Assembly: GCA_948144175.1 (NCBI GenBank)
Contig: CANXME010002154.1
Coordinates: 134,501 to 198,500 of the forward strand
DNA from: Closterium sp. NIES-65
Taxonomy: Eukaryota; Streptophyta; Zygnematophyceae; Desmidiales; Closteriaceae
DNA: 64,000 nucleotides
Reading direction: 5' to 3'
Under the pieces are notes generated by a model. That model did not search any database, was not told where the DNA came from, and saw nothing but the letters and a program-made list of their open reading frames with translations. A program made the translations under genes and the position numbers. Shown here piece after piece: positions 41,983-52,077 of this stretch. How positions within the stretch are numbered: position 1 is the stretch's first letter; every line of letters begins with the position of its first letter.

Positions 41983-42756
41983 TGTTGGATGCACGTCATT
42001 CTGAGTGCATGTCATCCTAACGTCCTGCCGAGTGCTCGTGCTATTTGTGCTTGCATGATTTGCATGAGCATATGTCATTATGCATGGCTGTTGGATATTG
42101 TCATCTCTGTGTTTTTCTCCAAGTCTAAATGTTCGATCATGCAGGAGAAATCCAGAGCTTTCCAACGATACCAAGATCGCCTTATTCCGACCAAGATCGC
42201 CCAAGTTACAAGATTTCCAAGACTTGGATTTCTTATTACCTTTTGGGGTTATATCTAATTTGGGTGATTACTTGGGACATGACTATAAAGGGATCTTTGG
42301 TTGGGTGGTTAGGGAAGGCAACTTTGACTTTTGGATTGGGGTGGCTAGAAGTTTCTAGCATGGGTTGCAAATGTTGCAACACCTAGGCAAAATCCAACTA
42401 GATTGGATTTTGCATGTGACACCTCAAGGACCTCATGATGAGGGTTGCATCCTTGCTGCTAGGAAGGTTCCTACCATCCTTCCCTAGCTCTTGGAGAACC
42501 CCTTCCCTCTCATGGTTCTCTTGGAGGTTCCCAACTCCAACTTCCTACGCCTACATGCTTGTACTTCCTCTACCAATTCTAGTGATGCGGCTGCTGGACG
42601 TTTTTACATGGTTCTCACTCTCCAGACCATCTTAACGACTGATTCAACTTGGAGATGGTAGCTAAGCCTAAGGCGCACAATCCTAGCAAGCGGATTTGCG
42701 TTTAGTTGAGTAATGAGTTCGTCATAAGTTCTCAAAGTGACAGATCCTGAACAACA
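41983..42756 (+). repeat. Element E 3' LTR, 774 bp
   Basis: Begins TGTTGGATGCACGTC and ends CTGAACAACA. Element D sequence resumes immediately after it. Confidence 0.93.
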
Positions 42757-44488
42757 GTTCGAGATGAATCCCCTTCGACATCAGCTGGCTGACGCTCTGT
42801 AAGTTGTAGCCGAGTCCCTCCGCGATTAGTACCTTTGACATCTGTAGTACGACGTTTGTTTCCCTTGACTGAAGTTGAACTACGCCTTGTCGTCGTGTTC
42901 GCAGGTTTTGATTGTTGGCGGCTGTAATGACGACTTCGCGTTGAAGCTGGTGTTCACGTTGAACGAAGCGTCCTGAGGAGCACATGTGCTATCTGCAGCA
43001 ACTATCCAAGAACCAAGTGTCCCTTCCGAATGGTTCTCTTTCGGCGATGGCGGCGTATGTCGGGTTTGGCTGAAGTGACTCGCGGCGGGGTGTGGTTTTG
43101 TCGAGTCGTTCTTCCGGTGAGTAGTGCGGTGGTGACTCGGTGATGCAGGAGTCTGTTATCTTTGCCATGCAGTTGACAATGTTTCTTGCTCCTTGTGCAG
43201 GTTGTCCTGTTGAAGTCGTTGAAACTTGAATCTGAGTCGTAGGATTTGCTTGCGTTGAGGCGACTTGGCTGCTTGAAGGCCGAAGTTGCCGCTGTGGTGT
43301 TATTGATTGTTGACGATTCGGGCAGTGCGTGCGTGGGTATCCTGAAGTTTTGCAGATGTGGCAGAACGGAGGTACTGGCTTCAGTTGTTGCTGCCGGTTG
43401 TTGTTGTTGTTGTAGCGTCGCTGGGTGTGGAAAGCAAACTCTGGTGCTGATGTCTTCTTTTTATGTCGTTCTTCTTGCAGGTCCATGTCTTGCTGCTCGG
43501 CATGGATTTTGGCGCAGAGCGTTGCTTTGGAGATTCTTCCATGAGCTCTGAGGATGGCCTTTGTGGCGCGCCATTGAGGACCGAGGCCGTCGATGATGAC
43601 TGTCACGAAGGCGTCTTCGAAAATCGACCCTCCGCGGCGAAGAAGCTTGTCGCGCAATTCGCGACATCGACTGATATACGCCATTCCTTTCTCCCCTGGT
43701 TTCATTTCAACTGTTGTCAGTTGCGCCATTAACCGACTTTGACTTAGACTATCTGTTGCTTGATACCGGCTCTTCAGGTGGTTGTACGCGAGCTCTGCGG
43801 AGTTACCGTAACCTCGGTAAGTCCTTATGTTTTGCTGTTGAGTCAGGGTGATATTTCTCAGTAGGATCGTGTACGCCATCATTGACTGATAGGTGTACTG
43901 CTGCTTCTCGTACTGTGTGCCGTTTGTTGGGTATGGCAGGGACCCATCGAAGAACCCGAGTATCTGCGCGCCTTCCATCATCAGCTCAAACTCGAACGAC
44001 CAGGTGAAGAAATCCTTTCCATCGAAAGGTCTTGACGTCTGCATCTTCAGAACATGTGCGAGCTGCAACTGAACTTGTAGTGCATCCAGTTGTTTTTCTT
44101 GTCCAGGTGAGGGCTCTGGGTATGGCGTGAAGCTGATGGATCTGCGCTCGTACGGAGCAAAGGTAGGCTTTTGTTGCTGATTTCTTCGTGCATAGGATGA
44201 GTCTTTGAGACTCATGGGTGTTGCTCCGTTGTTGTTGCTGTTGTGTGATTGCGAAGGTGCCGATTGCTGGTGTTGCTCGTAGAAGGACATGAAGGAGAAG
44301 AACTTCTCCATCATGCTCTGGTCGAAGTCCGCAGGATGATTTGCGTGAGTCTCAGTAGATGTTGCTCTGGGTCTTGTTGACGTGCCCTCCTTTGTCTGTA
44401 TACCAGAGGCAGGAGGTGGAGTAGGAGTAGTGCCCGGGGATCCATTGGAGTTGCTCCTTCCCTTTTGTGTAGCCATGCTGATTGACAC
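42757..44488 (-). pseudogene. Element D gag and protease start
   Basis: A 499-codon frame from the ATG at 44488 covers a Ser/Thr/Pro-rich N-terminus, the copia gag (retrotran_gag/UBN2-type) core (NSAELAYNHLKSRYQATDSL, MKPGEKGMAYISRCRELRDK), and an Asn/Gln-rich stretch. A zinc-knuckle-like CHICKTSGYPRTHC (43363-43322) has the usual His replaced by Tyr. Protease begins at DTWFLDSCCR, then TAG at 42989-42991, then HMCSSGRFV in the same frame, continuing to EGLGYNLQSVSQLMSKGIHL before E interrupts. The motif expected is DSG; here it is DSC. The in-frame TAG could be a simple lesion or, less likely, a readthrough site between gag and pol. Confidence 0.9.
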
Positions 44489-44512
44489 TGTTGGTATAAG
44501 TCAAATTCCACC

Positions 44513-44529
44513 TGATAGCTCTCATACCA
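44513..44529 (-). promoter_or_regulatory. Element D primer-binding site
   Basis: On the minus strand TGGTATGAGAGCTATCA abuts the 5' LTR. The first 12 bases differ by one from the initiator-Met core TGGTATCAGAGC. Confidence 0.88.
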
Positions 44530-44973
44530 TGTTGGGCTGAAAAAGCCCTTAGGATCTTTGCAGAGGTAAATTCTGGGTAGAGTTGATGTTGTAGCGGAAG
44601 CGTCTGATAAAGAGTTTTTGAATCACCTTGCGCTAGTATGTGAGGGCAAAGTGAATTGATTAAAGCAAAGAGATACAAGATTATATATGAATACAGAGAA
44701 TATGAAGAGACCCAGTAATAACTACTCTACTGTTGCTGTTGCGGTTCGATATAGTGACGACTCGGGCAACTGCTCTGTAACGAGTCAGTTGTGTGTCCTT
44801 GCTGCCGCGGTGCATTTGTCAGGTCAAAGGTCGCTGACCATTGACTTTCGCGTAACCTCCAGGGTTACTTCAACCTCCGAGGGTTGACTCCCAGCTGCCT
44901 CGATATGCTCTACTTCGCTTGTGCCTTAGTGTTTCGACACGACAGAGGCGCTTAGGAATGATTGTTTCCAACA
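44530..44973 (-). repeat. Element D 5' LTR, 444 bp
   Basis: Begins TGTTGGGCTGAAAAAG and ends GTTTCCAACA on the plus strand. It is followed by target-site copy AAGAA and C3 sequence. Confidence 0.95.
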
Positions 44974-44988
44974 AAGAAGTGAGCAAGG

Positions 44989-47900
44989 TCAAGAAGTGAG
45001 CAAGTGAGGCCAAGTAGGCACAAGACCTCGCATCGTACAGAAGCGCTGATGATCACAAGGCGGAAGTACCTTGGTAAAAATATCAGCAGTGTTGGCCTCA
45101 AAGGCCACGTAAGCAAGGCGCAGCTGACCACGCTGCTGCAGCTCACGAGCAAGGAAGTAGCGAAGAGCAATATGCTTTGTTCTATGCTCAAGTCTATGCT
45201 CCAGCATGGCCTTGTTGTCTACGTACAGAACTGGAGGAGAACGAAGCGGCTCTCCTAGGTCAGTCAAAAGGTAGGTGAGCCAGCGTAGCTCCTGTGCAGC
45301 CATGGCCCCCGCGTAGATCTCAGCCTCACAGCTAGAGCCGAGAACAGAAGACGAGCGGGTAGACCGCCACGAAACAGATCCGGAACCAAGGCTGAAGGTG
45401 TAATCCTGTGACGACCGCTGCGTAGCCTGGTCGTCAGCCCAAGAAGCGTCTGCGTAACCTGTGAGGACCACTGAACGTCGCCCTCCGAGCACTAGCCCCA
45501 TGCCTGACGTACTGCACAAGTAGCACAACACCCTCTTCGCTGCAGCCATGTGCTCTCGTCGGTGTCTGCCAAGAGCAACATAGCGTGCCAATAAGCAAAG
45601 AGGGTATGCAAGGTCAGGTTGTGTGCAGTTCATTAGGTACATGAGGCAGCCAACAAGCTCTGGGTACGGGCCACTCGGCTCTACGGACTCATCCGAAGGC
45701 AGAGCTGAGAGCGAGTGGCGAGTAGACAGAGGAGTGGCCTGAGGCGAGGAGTACGTGAAGTCGAAGCGCTGAAGGACCTGCTGCACCATGTGTGACTGAG
45801 TCAGGGTAATAGTGCGCTGTGCTCTGTCCCGGGTGATCTGCAAGCCAAGATAGCTGCGCAGTTCACCCAAGTCTGTGCACGTGTGTCTCTTTTGCAGCTC
45901 GGACTTCACGTGGGCGAGTCTAGCAGTGTCAGCAGTGACAAAGACCAAGTCTTCGACGTACACGAGGATGTAGAACGGCGGCAAAGAGGTGTCGGTGCGC
46001 AGAAACAGCGACGGGTCGGCAGTAGAAGGAGCAAACCCAAGAGCCGCAAGTGTAGTCCTCAGTGTGTCGTGCCACTCACGGGGCGCCTGGCGGAGACCGT
46101 AGACTGGCCACTGGAGGCTCCACTGGGTACCAGGGGGAAACGACCTAGTGAAGCCAGGTGGGCGGCGTAGCCAGATCTCCTCGTACAGGCTGCCTTGCAG
46201 GAAAGCTGTGCTGAAGTCAAGAGAGTGAAGCTCGTAGTCACGCTGAGCGGCTATTTGTAGCAGCACCCAAAGAGTGGTCATCCACGGGGTGGGAGAGAAG
46301 GTATAAAAGTAGTCAAGTCCCTGCCGCTGACTGAAGCCTCAAGCCACGTAACGCGCCTTGAAGACAGGCGGAGAACCCGACGGACGCTTCACCCTGAAAA
46401 TCCACATGCCACTGACGATGTTCGCCCCATGTGGGGGAACCTCGTCGACGTAGGTGCCTGTGGACTTCCAGGAAGCCATCTTTGCGTCCATGGCTGACTA
46501 CCACTGAGAGGAGTAGGATCCCTTGATGGCCTCAGCGTACGATCGAGGAGTCGGGATGTCTAGTGCATCCGGGTCTCCCTCAAGGGCAATCAGCGTGGAC
46601 ACTAGATGAGGCAAAGCAGCAACAAGGCACTGGAACTCCTCCTGCCTCTCCTCAAGGATGTTCGTGCTAAGAACACACTCACCCCCGACGGACGGAGGAC
46701 AGACAGACTCAGACCCAGCAACAAGACTAGCAGCGTAGTCTAGACGACTGCGAGCAGCAAAGTCGACAAGCTCAGCAACCAAGGCAGACGCAGTAGTGGA
46801 CTCAAAGGAAGGGTCAGTGACAACATTAGCAAGGCGACGTGTGACAGTAGGACTGGCAGCACGAAGAGAAGCAGACTCCGGGTCAGCAAGAACAAGAAGG
46901 GAGGACTTTTGAGGAGACGGCAACGGGAGACGCAGAGGGGTAGTGGAAGGACGCAGTGCCATGTGGTGTGTGCCTGGGACCGCAAGAGGACGCGGAGGCA
47001 GAGTACGACTACTAGTGCGAGCAGCACAAACATGCGACGCAGGATGAGACGCAGGCTCACAACGCTCAGCAAGACCTCCTGTAGGACAAGTGTAGGGGGG
47101 AGGCGGGGTGTAACTGTGACCGTGAGTGGACAGGTTGTGGACACTCTAAGGGAGGAGCAGGACTAGGAGAGGGCGGGAGACCAAGAACCTGCTCAAGGAG
47201 CGGAATAAATTACGGCCATGGCCGCGCAGCGCCTCTAGAACCAACAGGGACAGCACCACTACCCCTAGCGGCAGCACCAGCGTCAGCAACACATCCAGTT
47301 CCAACAGCGCCAACTCAAGCACCCTCTGAAGCACCAGCGCCAACAGCACCTTTAGCGCCAACACCCCGAGCAGCTCCAGCTCCAGCAGCACCAACACCAA
47401 CAGCAGCCTCAGCAGCACTCCCAGGCCCAGCAGCTCCAGTACCGCCAGTACAAGCACCTCCAGGACCAGTGGCTCCAGTATCTCCAGTGCCGACCCCAGG
47501 GTCAGCAGTAACAGCAGCACCTCCAGCTCCAGCAGCACGGCTCCAGCGCTAGGCAAACCACTCGCGCAGCTTCTGTGGAGAGGGTAGCTCCCGCCTCGAC
47601 GAAGCACCCGAAGGGGTCCTAAACCCAGCACCGCCAGAGGCCACCAAGCAGACCTAGCACCCCCAGGCTCCGCACCCCTAGGCTCAACACCCCTAGGCTC
47701 CGTACCCCGAGACTCCGCACCCCAAGGCTCAGCACCCCTAGGCTCCGTACCCCCAGGCTCCGCACCCCCAGGCCCAACACCCCCAGACTCAGCACCCCCA
47801 GGCTCAGCACCCCCAGACTCAGCACCCCCAGGCTCAGCACCCATAGCAGTACCAGTGTCAACAGCTACCTCGACAGGCTCGACTGTGTCTACCTGGGACA

Positions 47901-50885
47901 CACCAATCGGGGTAGGACCCTGAGGGGGGAGGGGGTCTACCGGGGGGGGACCTGGCGCAAGGAAGAGCGGCGGCGAAGGGAGGGGTGTAGTGCGGTAGGG
48001 GAAGAGACAGTAGTAAAGAACCGACTTGTCAAATGTGACGTCCTGGGAGGACAGAACACGGCGCAAGGTGGGGTGGTAAAACTGCCAACCAGGCGCGTAA
48101 GGGGGGAAGCTAAGGAAGACACAGGGAACCGCACAGGGGGACAGCTTGTCCGTAGACAAGTCGCGGACAAACGCCCGAGATCCCCAGACACGAGACGCAG
48201 ACGCATCGCCAACCTTCCCTGTCCACCGAAAGGTGAGGAAGGTCTCTGGCAAAGAGACCCGGGGCTGAAGGTTGATCTGATGCGCTGTGTACTGAACCGC
48301 AAACAGCCACAGAAAATGGGGAGTAGCCGCATGGATCATGGACGTACGAGCGACGTCCATGACCAGGCCAACACGGCGCTGAGCAATACCATTTTGCTGT
48401 GGAGAGGCAGGAAGCGTGAAGGTCTGGCGGATGCCTTGTGCACGACAGAAGGCTCTCAGAAGGGCAGAGGAAAACTCCCCGCCTTTGTCAGAGTGCAGAC
48501 GCAGAACAGGAAAGTCCGAGCCAAAACTCTCTGTGAGCTAGAGACGAGCTGCGCGGATCCAGTCGATCAACACCTCAGTGACGTCACCCTTGCTGCGCAA
48601 GGGGAACACCGTGGTGTAACGCGAGAACCCGTCAACCACCAACAGGAAGTAACGCTCGTGACCCTGGCCACGGACGCGGGCGGGGCCCCACACGTCTATG
48701 TGAAGAGTCTGCAGCGGAGCCTCTGTCGGAAGAAACTCGGAGGAGTGAAGGGCGGCGCGCTGCCGCCCTTTGATGCAGGGAATGCAGGTAGGGGCAGGCC
48801 CCGAAAGGAGGGGAGGGAGGGATCGGGGGAGACCAAAGACAAGGACACGCGAGGCCATGCCTCAGAGACGAGGCAGGGAGGGGTGACCAAGGCGGTGGTT
48901 CAAAGGAGAGTCTGGTGGGACAGGAGACGACACGAGCAGGGAGCAGACTCAGGACCAGACCTGGACGCTGCAGCAATTACCTGACTCGACGCAGCTACCT
49001 GACTAGACTCAGCAACCCGAGGAGACTCTGTCGTCAGTGTGTACAGGCTCGACCCCGACTGACGGGTAAACGTGGCCAAGTTCGGCCTGTCCTAGCACAC
49101 GTACAGTGGGTCACCCGCTGACTCGTAGGAGTGAGCTGGTCAACCCCCCCATCCTGTATATCAGCACCACTCACCAAGTTCGTAGAGTACAAGGGGAGGT
49201 AGAGACCTGACAAGGTGCCAGAGGGGGCTGCCGGACACGGTAAGACAGTGGAGAAGCGGGCAAGGACAGGACCCCCAGAGGGGTCCGCCATGGAGACCGC
49301 AACCGGCTGACTAAGCGGCGTAAGCGTTGTGCGGTCTCGAAAGAAGGAGCGGGAAGCACCCGAGTCAAGGGTGAAGGTGTGTATGGCCTGAGCCGGTGTG
49401 GTACCTGAGAGAGCAGACTCACCAGCACCTGGGGCAGCAGGCGCACTAGCACCTAGAGCAGCAGCCTCACCAGCACCTAGAGCAGCAACCTCAATGCCCG
49501 GGTCAGGCTGAACATATAGGTAACAGTCACCCTCATCACTAGTAGACACAACATACATGGCAGCAAGAATGGTATCATAATTGAGATCAAAGACAGCAAC
49601 CCCCGACTTAAGCAACTCGCCCCAACGGGGGATCTTAGTGGCGTCAGGGAACTGGAGACGCCAAGCGTCCGTCAGACGGCCGAAGCAGCGCTGGGAGGTG
49701 TGTCGGCCACTGCACAGCTCACCAATGTGGTCGCCGGTACGCAGGATGTAGGCACAAGTACCAGCACCCCCACCCCGGTGACGCGCAGAGAACCATCACG
49801 AAGCTGCTGAAAAACCGGGTCTTACGAGTGCGCTGCTGCTGCTGGCGCTGACCACCACCGAAGCCGCCCCGCTGCACAGAGCCACCCTGACTAGCTCCAC
49901 GTCCTCCGCCGCCACCTCTGCCATCGCCGCCACGGTCTCCTCCTCTGCTCCCACCGCCACCGCCGCCGCCGCCTCCGCCTCCACAACCGCCACCGAAGCC
50001 CCAGCCCCCACCACCACTCCCACCACCACCACCCCCACTCCCTCCGCCTCCTCCACCGCCACCTCCACTGCCCCCGCTAGCCCTTCCAGCGCCCTTGCCC
50101 CCCTTGCCCTTGCCGGTGCGGCGTCGCCCGCTAGGGGCAGACGCAGCGCCGACCGACTCGGTGCCAACAAAGTCGACGGCAGCAGCAGAGGCAACAGAGG
50201 GCAAAAGGGGGGAGGGGGAGCACCCCTCAAAGAAGGGGGCACGAGGGTCACCACGAGAGGCTCCTACAGCGACTATACTCTTCTCAGCTGCCAGGAGGCG
50301 CTCCTCGAGGAGGTCAACGGTGAGTATGGTGGGGCAAACAGAGAGGAAGTGTTCCCTGACCGAGCGAAGGGAGTCAGGGAGCCGGGTGACTATGTAGTAG
50401 AGGGTGATGTACATGGTGGGGGGGGTTCTTGGTGCAGAACTCAGCAGGAAGCGCAGCGCGGTAGCGGGTGTCACTAGTGCGAAGGTGCGTAACGAGGTCA
50501 GCGACAGTGGGAAAGGCGGCGAGGTCAGGAAACAGGTATGGCAGCATGAGGCAGCTAAGGGCAGCAGTGGCAGGGAAGAGTAGCGTGCAACTACAGCATC
50601 GTACAAGGTCTTAGCACTCTTGTACTGACTAAAGTGCGCGCGCTCAGTGGACGGCAAGTGACTACGCACAGCAAGATGGGCAACAGCATCACGTGTGGCC
50701 CACTGTGAGCGAACACTGCTGTCAGCATCGGCAGTAGGGGCAGTAGAGGCGCCAGACGTGAGATCGAACAGGGAGAGACCGTCTTTCCTATCACACTGCA
50801 GGAAAAGCTGTAGATCATCGACCCAGACCTCAAAGTCAACAGCCTGACCCTCAGCATCAAAGACTAGAGCACTAGGGGTAGCCAT
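44989..50885 (-). pseudogene. C3 copia gag-pol polyprotein, broken
   Basis: Gag starts at 50885 with MATPSALVFDAEG. An out-of-frame stretch lies at about 50580-50420, then the frame is restored at MYITLYYIVTRLPDSL. The Gly-rich linker and a lost reading follow. Protease ([12 protein letters not shown]) is in the 49615-49034 frame. Integrase core ([12 protein letters not shown]) is in 48858-48538, ended by a TAG at 48538-48540 where C1 has Gln. The integrase C-terminal part and hinge repeats are at 48360-47630. RT and RNase H are readable at 46281-44989: YVEDLVF replaces YVDDLVF at about 45957, so the first catalytic Asp of RT is Glu, and RNase H has [10 protein letters not shown]. Several further frameshifts separate the pieces. 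Confidence 0.92.
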
Positions 50886-51819
50886 GACAGCAGTGGCAGC
50901 AGGCTAGGGGCAGCAGTAGCAGGTGTGGCTCGGCAGTGCTCTCACCAGGGCTGGTAGGTAGGGGCTGGCAAGCGGTGGGGCAGGGACGAGGCCCGTCGGC
51001 AGGGACAGAGCCGCGACCGCGGCGGCAGCTCCTGCTGTCAGTGGCGGCGGCAGTCGCTGCTGTCGGCGGTGACGGCTGCTGCTACTGGTTGCCGCCGCTG
51101 TTGTCGGCGGCGTCTGCTGCTGTCGGCGGCGTCTGCTGCTGTCGGGTGCTGCTGGCGGCGGCGGCTGCTGCTGGTGGCGGAGGAGCCGAGGAGGGGCCGG
51201 GAAGGGTGGCGACGGGGCCACGAAGGGCAGCGAGGGGGCCGAGAAGAGGCCACGAGGGGCAGTGAAGGCTACGGGGCTGCTAGGGGTGGCGACGGGGCCG
51301 CGAAGGGCGGCGTCGGGGCCGCTAGAGGCGGCGACGAGGCCGCGAAGGGTGGCGACAGGGCCGATAGGGGCGGCGACGGGGCCGCGAAGGGCGGCGACGG
51401 GGCCGCTAGGGGCGGCGACGGGGCCGCGAAGGGGCCGCGTGGGGCCTCGAAGGGCGGCGACGGGGCCGCGAAGGACGGCGACGGGGCCGTAACGGGCGGC
51501 GATAGAGTCGCGAAGGGCGGCGACGGGGCCGCTAGGGGCGGCGACGGGGCCGCGAAGGGTGGCGACGAGGCCGCTAGGGATGGCGACAGGGCCGCTAAGG
51601 GCGGCGACGGGGCCGCTAGGGGTGGTGCGAGGGGCCGTGAGAGGGGCCTCTAGGAGGGCGCGACAGGCCGCTAAGGGTAGGGGATGCGACGAGAGGGCGG
51701 CCCACGGGGTGCGCCTCGGGTAGGGGCGACTCGCGCTCCGGTCAGAAAAAAAAAAAAAAAATCGATTTTCAGTGGTGGGCCCTAGGAAGCATTTCCACTA
51801 GGGAACCTGCTCTATACCA
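50886..51819 (-). repeat. C3 5' leader with about 21-bp tandem array and primer site
   Basis: From about 51280 to 51640 the plus strand is a tandem array of units such as GGGCGGCGACGGGGCCGCGA, roughly 21 bp, with GCTAG and GCGAAG alternates. From 51040 to 51180 lies a CTGCTGTCGGCGGC-type array. A run of about 17 A lies near 51747-51763. The final 17 bases read TGGTATAGAGCAGGTTC on the minus strand, the primer-binding site. Confidence 0.85.
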
Positions 51820-51945
51820 TGTGAAGTAATGAGGAATGAATGAACTAGCATGCAGCTGGGTACGAGTAGGAAAACCTAGAAGTGTTGTACCCCATATTGT
51901 CTACCCCACTACAGCCTACACAGACTATAGCATATGAGTTTGACA
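51820..51945 (-). repeat. C3 5' LTR, 126 bp
   Basis: Begins TGTGAAGTAATGAGG and ends GAGTTTGACA on the plus strand. It is most similar to the C2 LTR. Confidence 0.92.
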
Positions 51946-52077
51946 CGATCGAAGCCACGATTGGCTTGGAACGAGCGCGCAGACCTACGCACCACGCGTC
52001 CCACGTGCGATACTCGGGCACCTGCACGAAATACGACGGCGCCCAGGATCCAGTTTGTCCTTCCCGTGTCGGTAGAG
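51946..52077. other. 132-bp unassigned island between C3 and C4
   Basis: The sequence starts CGATCGAAGCCACGATTGGC and has no match to the other elements in the window. It is the target into which C3 inserted, or the filler at the truncation of C4. No conserved coding frame is recognised. Confidence 0.6.

Larger units (their letters stand above)
36581..42756 (+). mobile_element. Ty1/copia element E, plus strand, nested in D
   Basis: E has a 774-bp 3' LTR (41983-42756) and a 5' LTR truncated to its last 546 bp (36581-37126). It also has a canonical primer-binding site, a polypurine tract and one gag-pol region. The overlapping LTR parts differ at about 13 of 546 positions by eye. It is the only coding-bearing element on the plus strand. 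Confidence 0.93.
34724..44973 (-). mobile_element. Ty1/copia element D, distinct family, split by E
   Basis: Element D has LTRs of 445 and 444 bp (34724-35168 and 44530-44973), differing at about 20-25 positions by eye. A perfect 5-bp target duplication AAGAA flanks it (34719-34723 and 44974-44978). The minus strand encodes gag and the protease start on the right and RT-RNase H on the left. The integrase and RT N-terminus are missing. A plus-strand copia element (E) lies in the middle. D is inserted in the 3' part of C3. Confidence 0.93.
34536..51945 (-). mobile_element. Ty1/copia element C3, decayed, split by element D
   Basis: C3 comprises 34536-34723 (3' untranslated region) and 44974-51945, interrupted by element D. 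The 5' LTR is at 51820-51945; the 3' LTR is missing, replaced by the plus-oriented LTR stub. The 3' region matches C2 closely (AAGGCCAGTTCACATGCAAG and following), so C2 and C3 are near relatives. Confidence 0.9.

Noticed and set aside
51069-51653. Plus-strand Gly/Ala/Asp repeat frame of 194 codons
   Set aside because: It is a translation of the C3 leader array, whose 21-bp period keeps a frame open; it is non-coding leader in the element.
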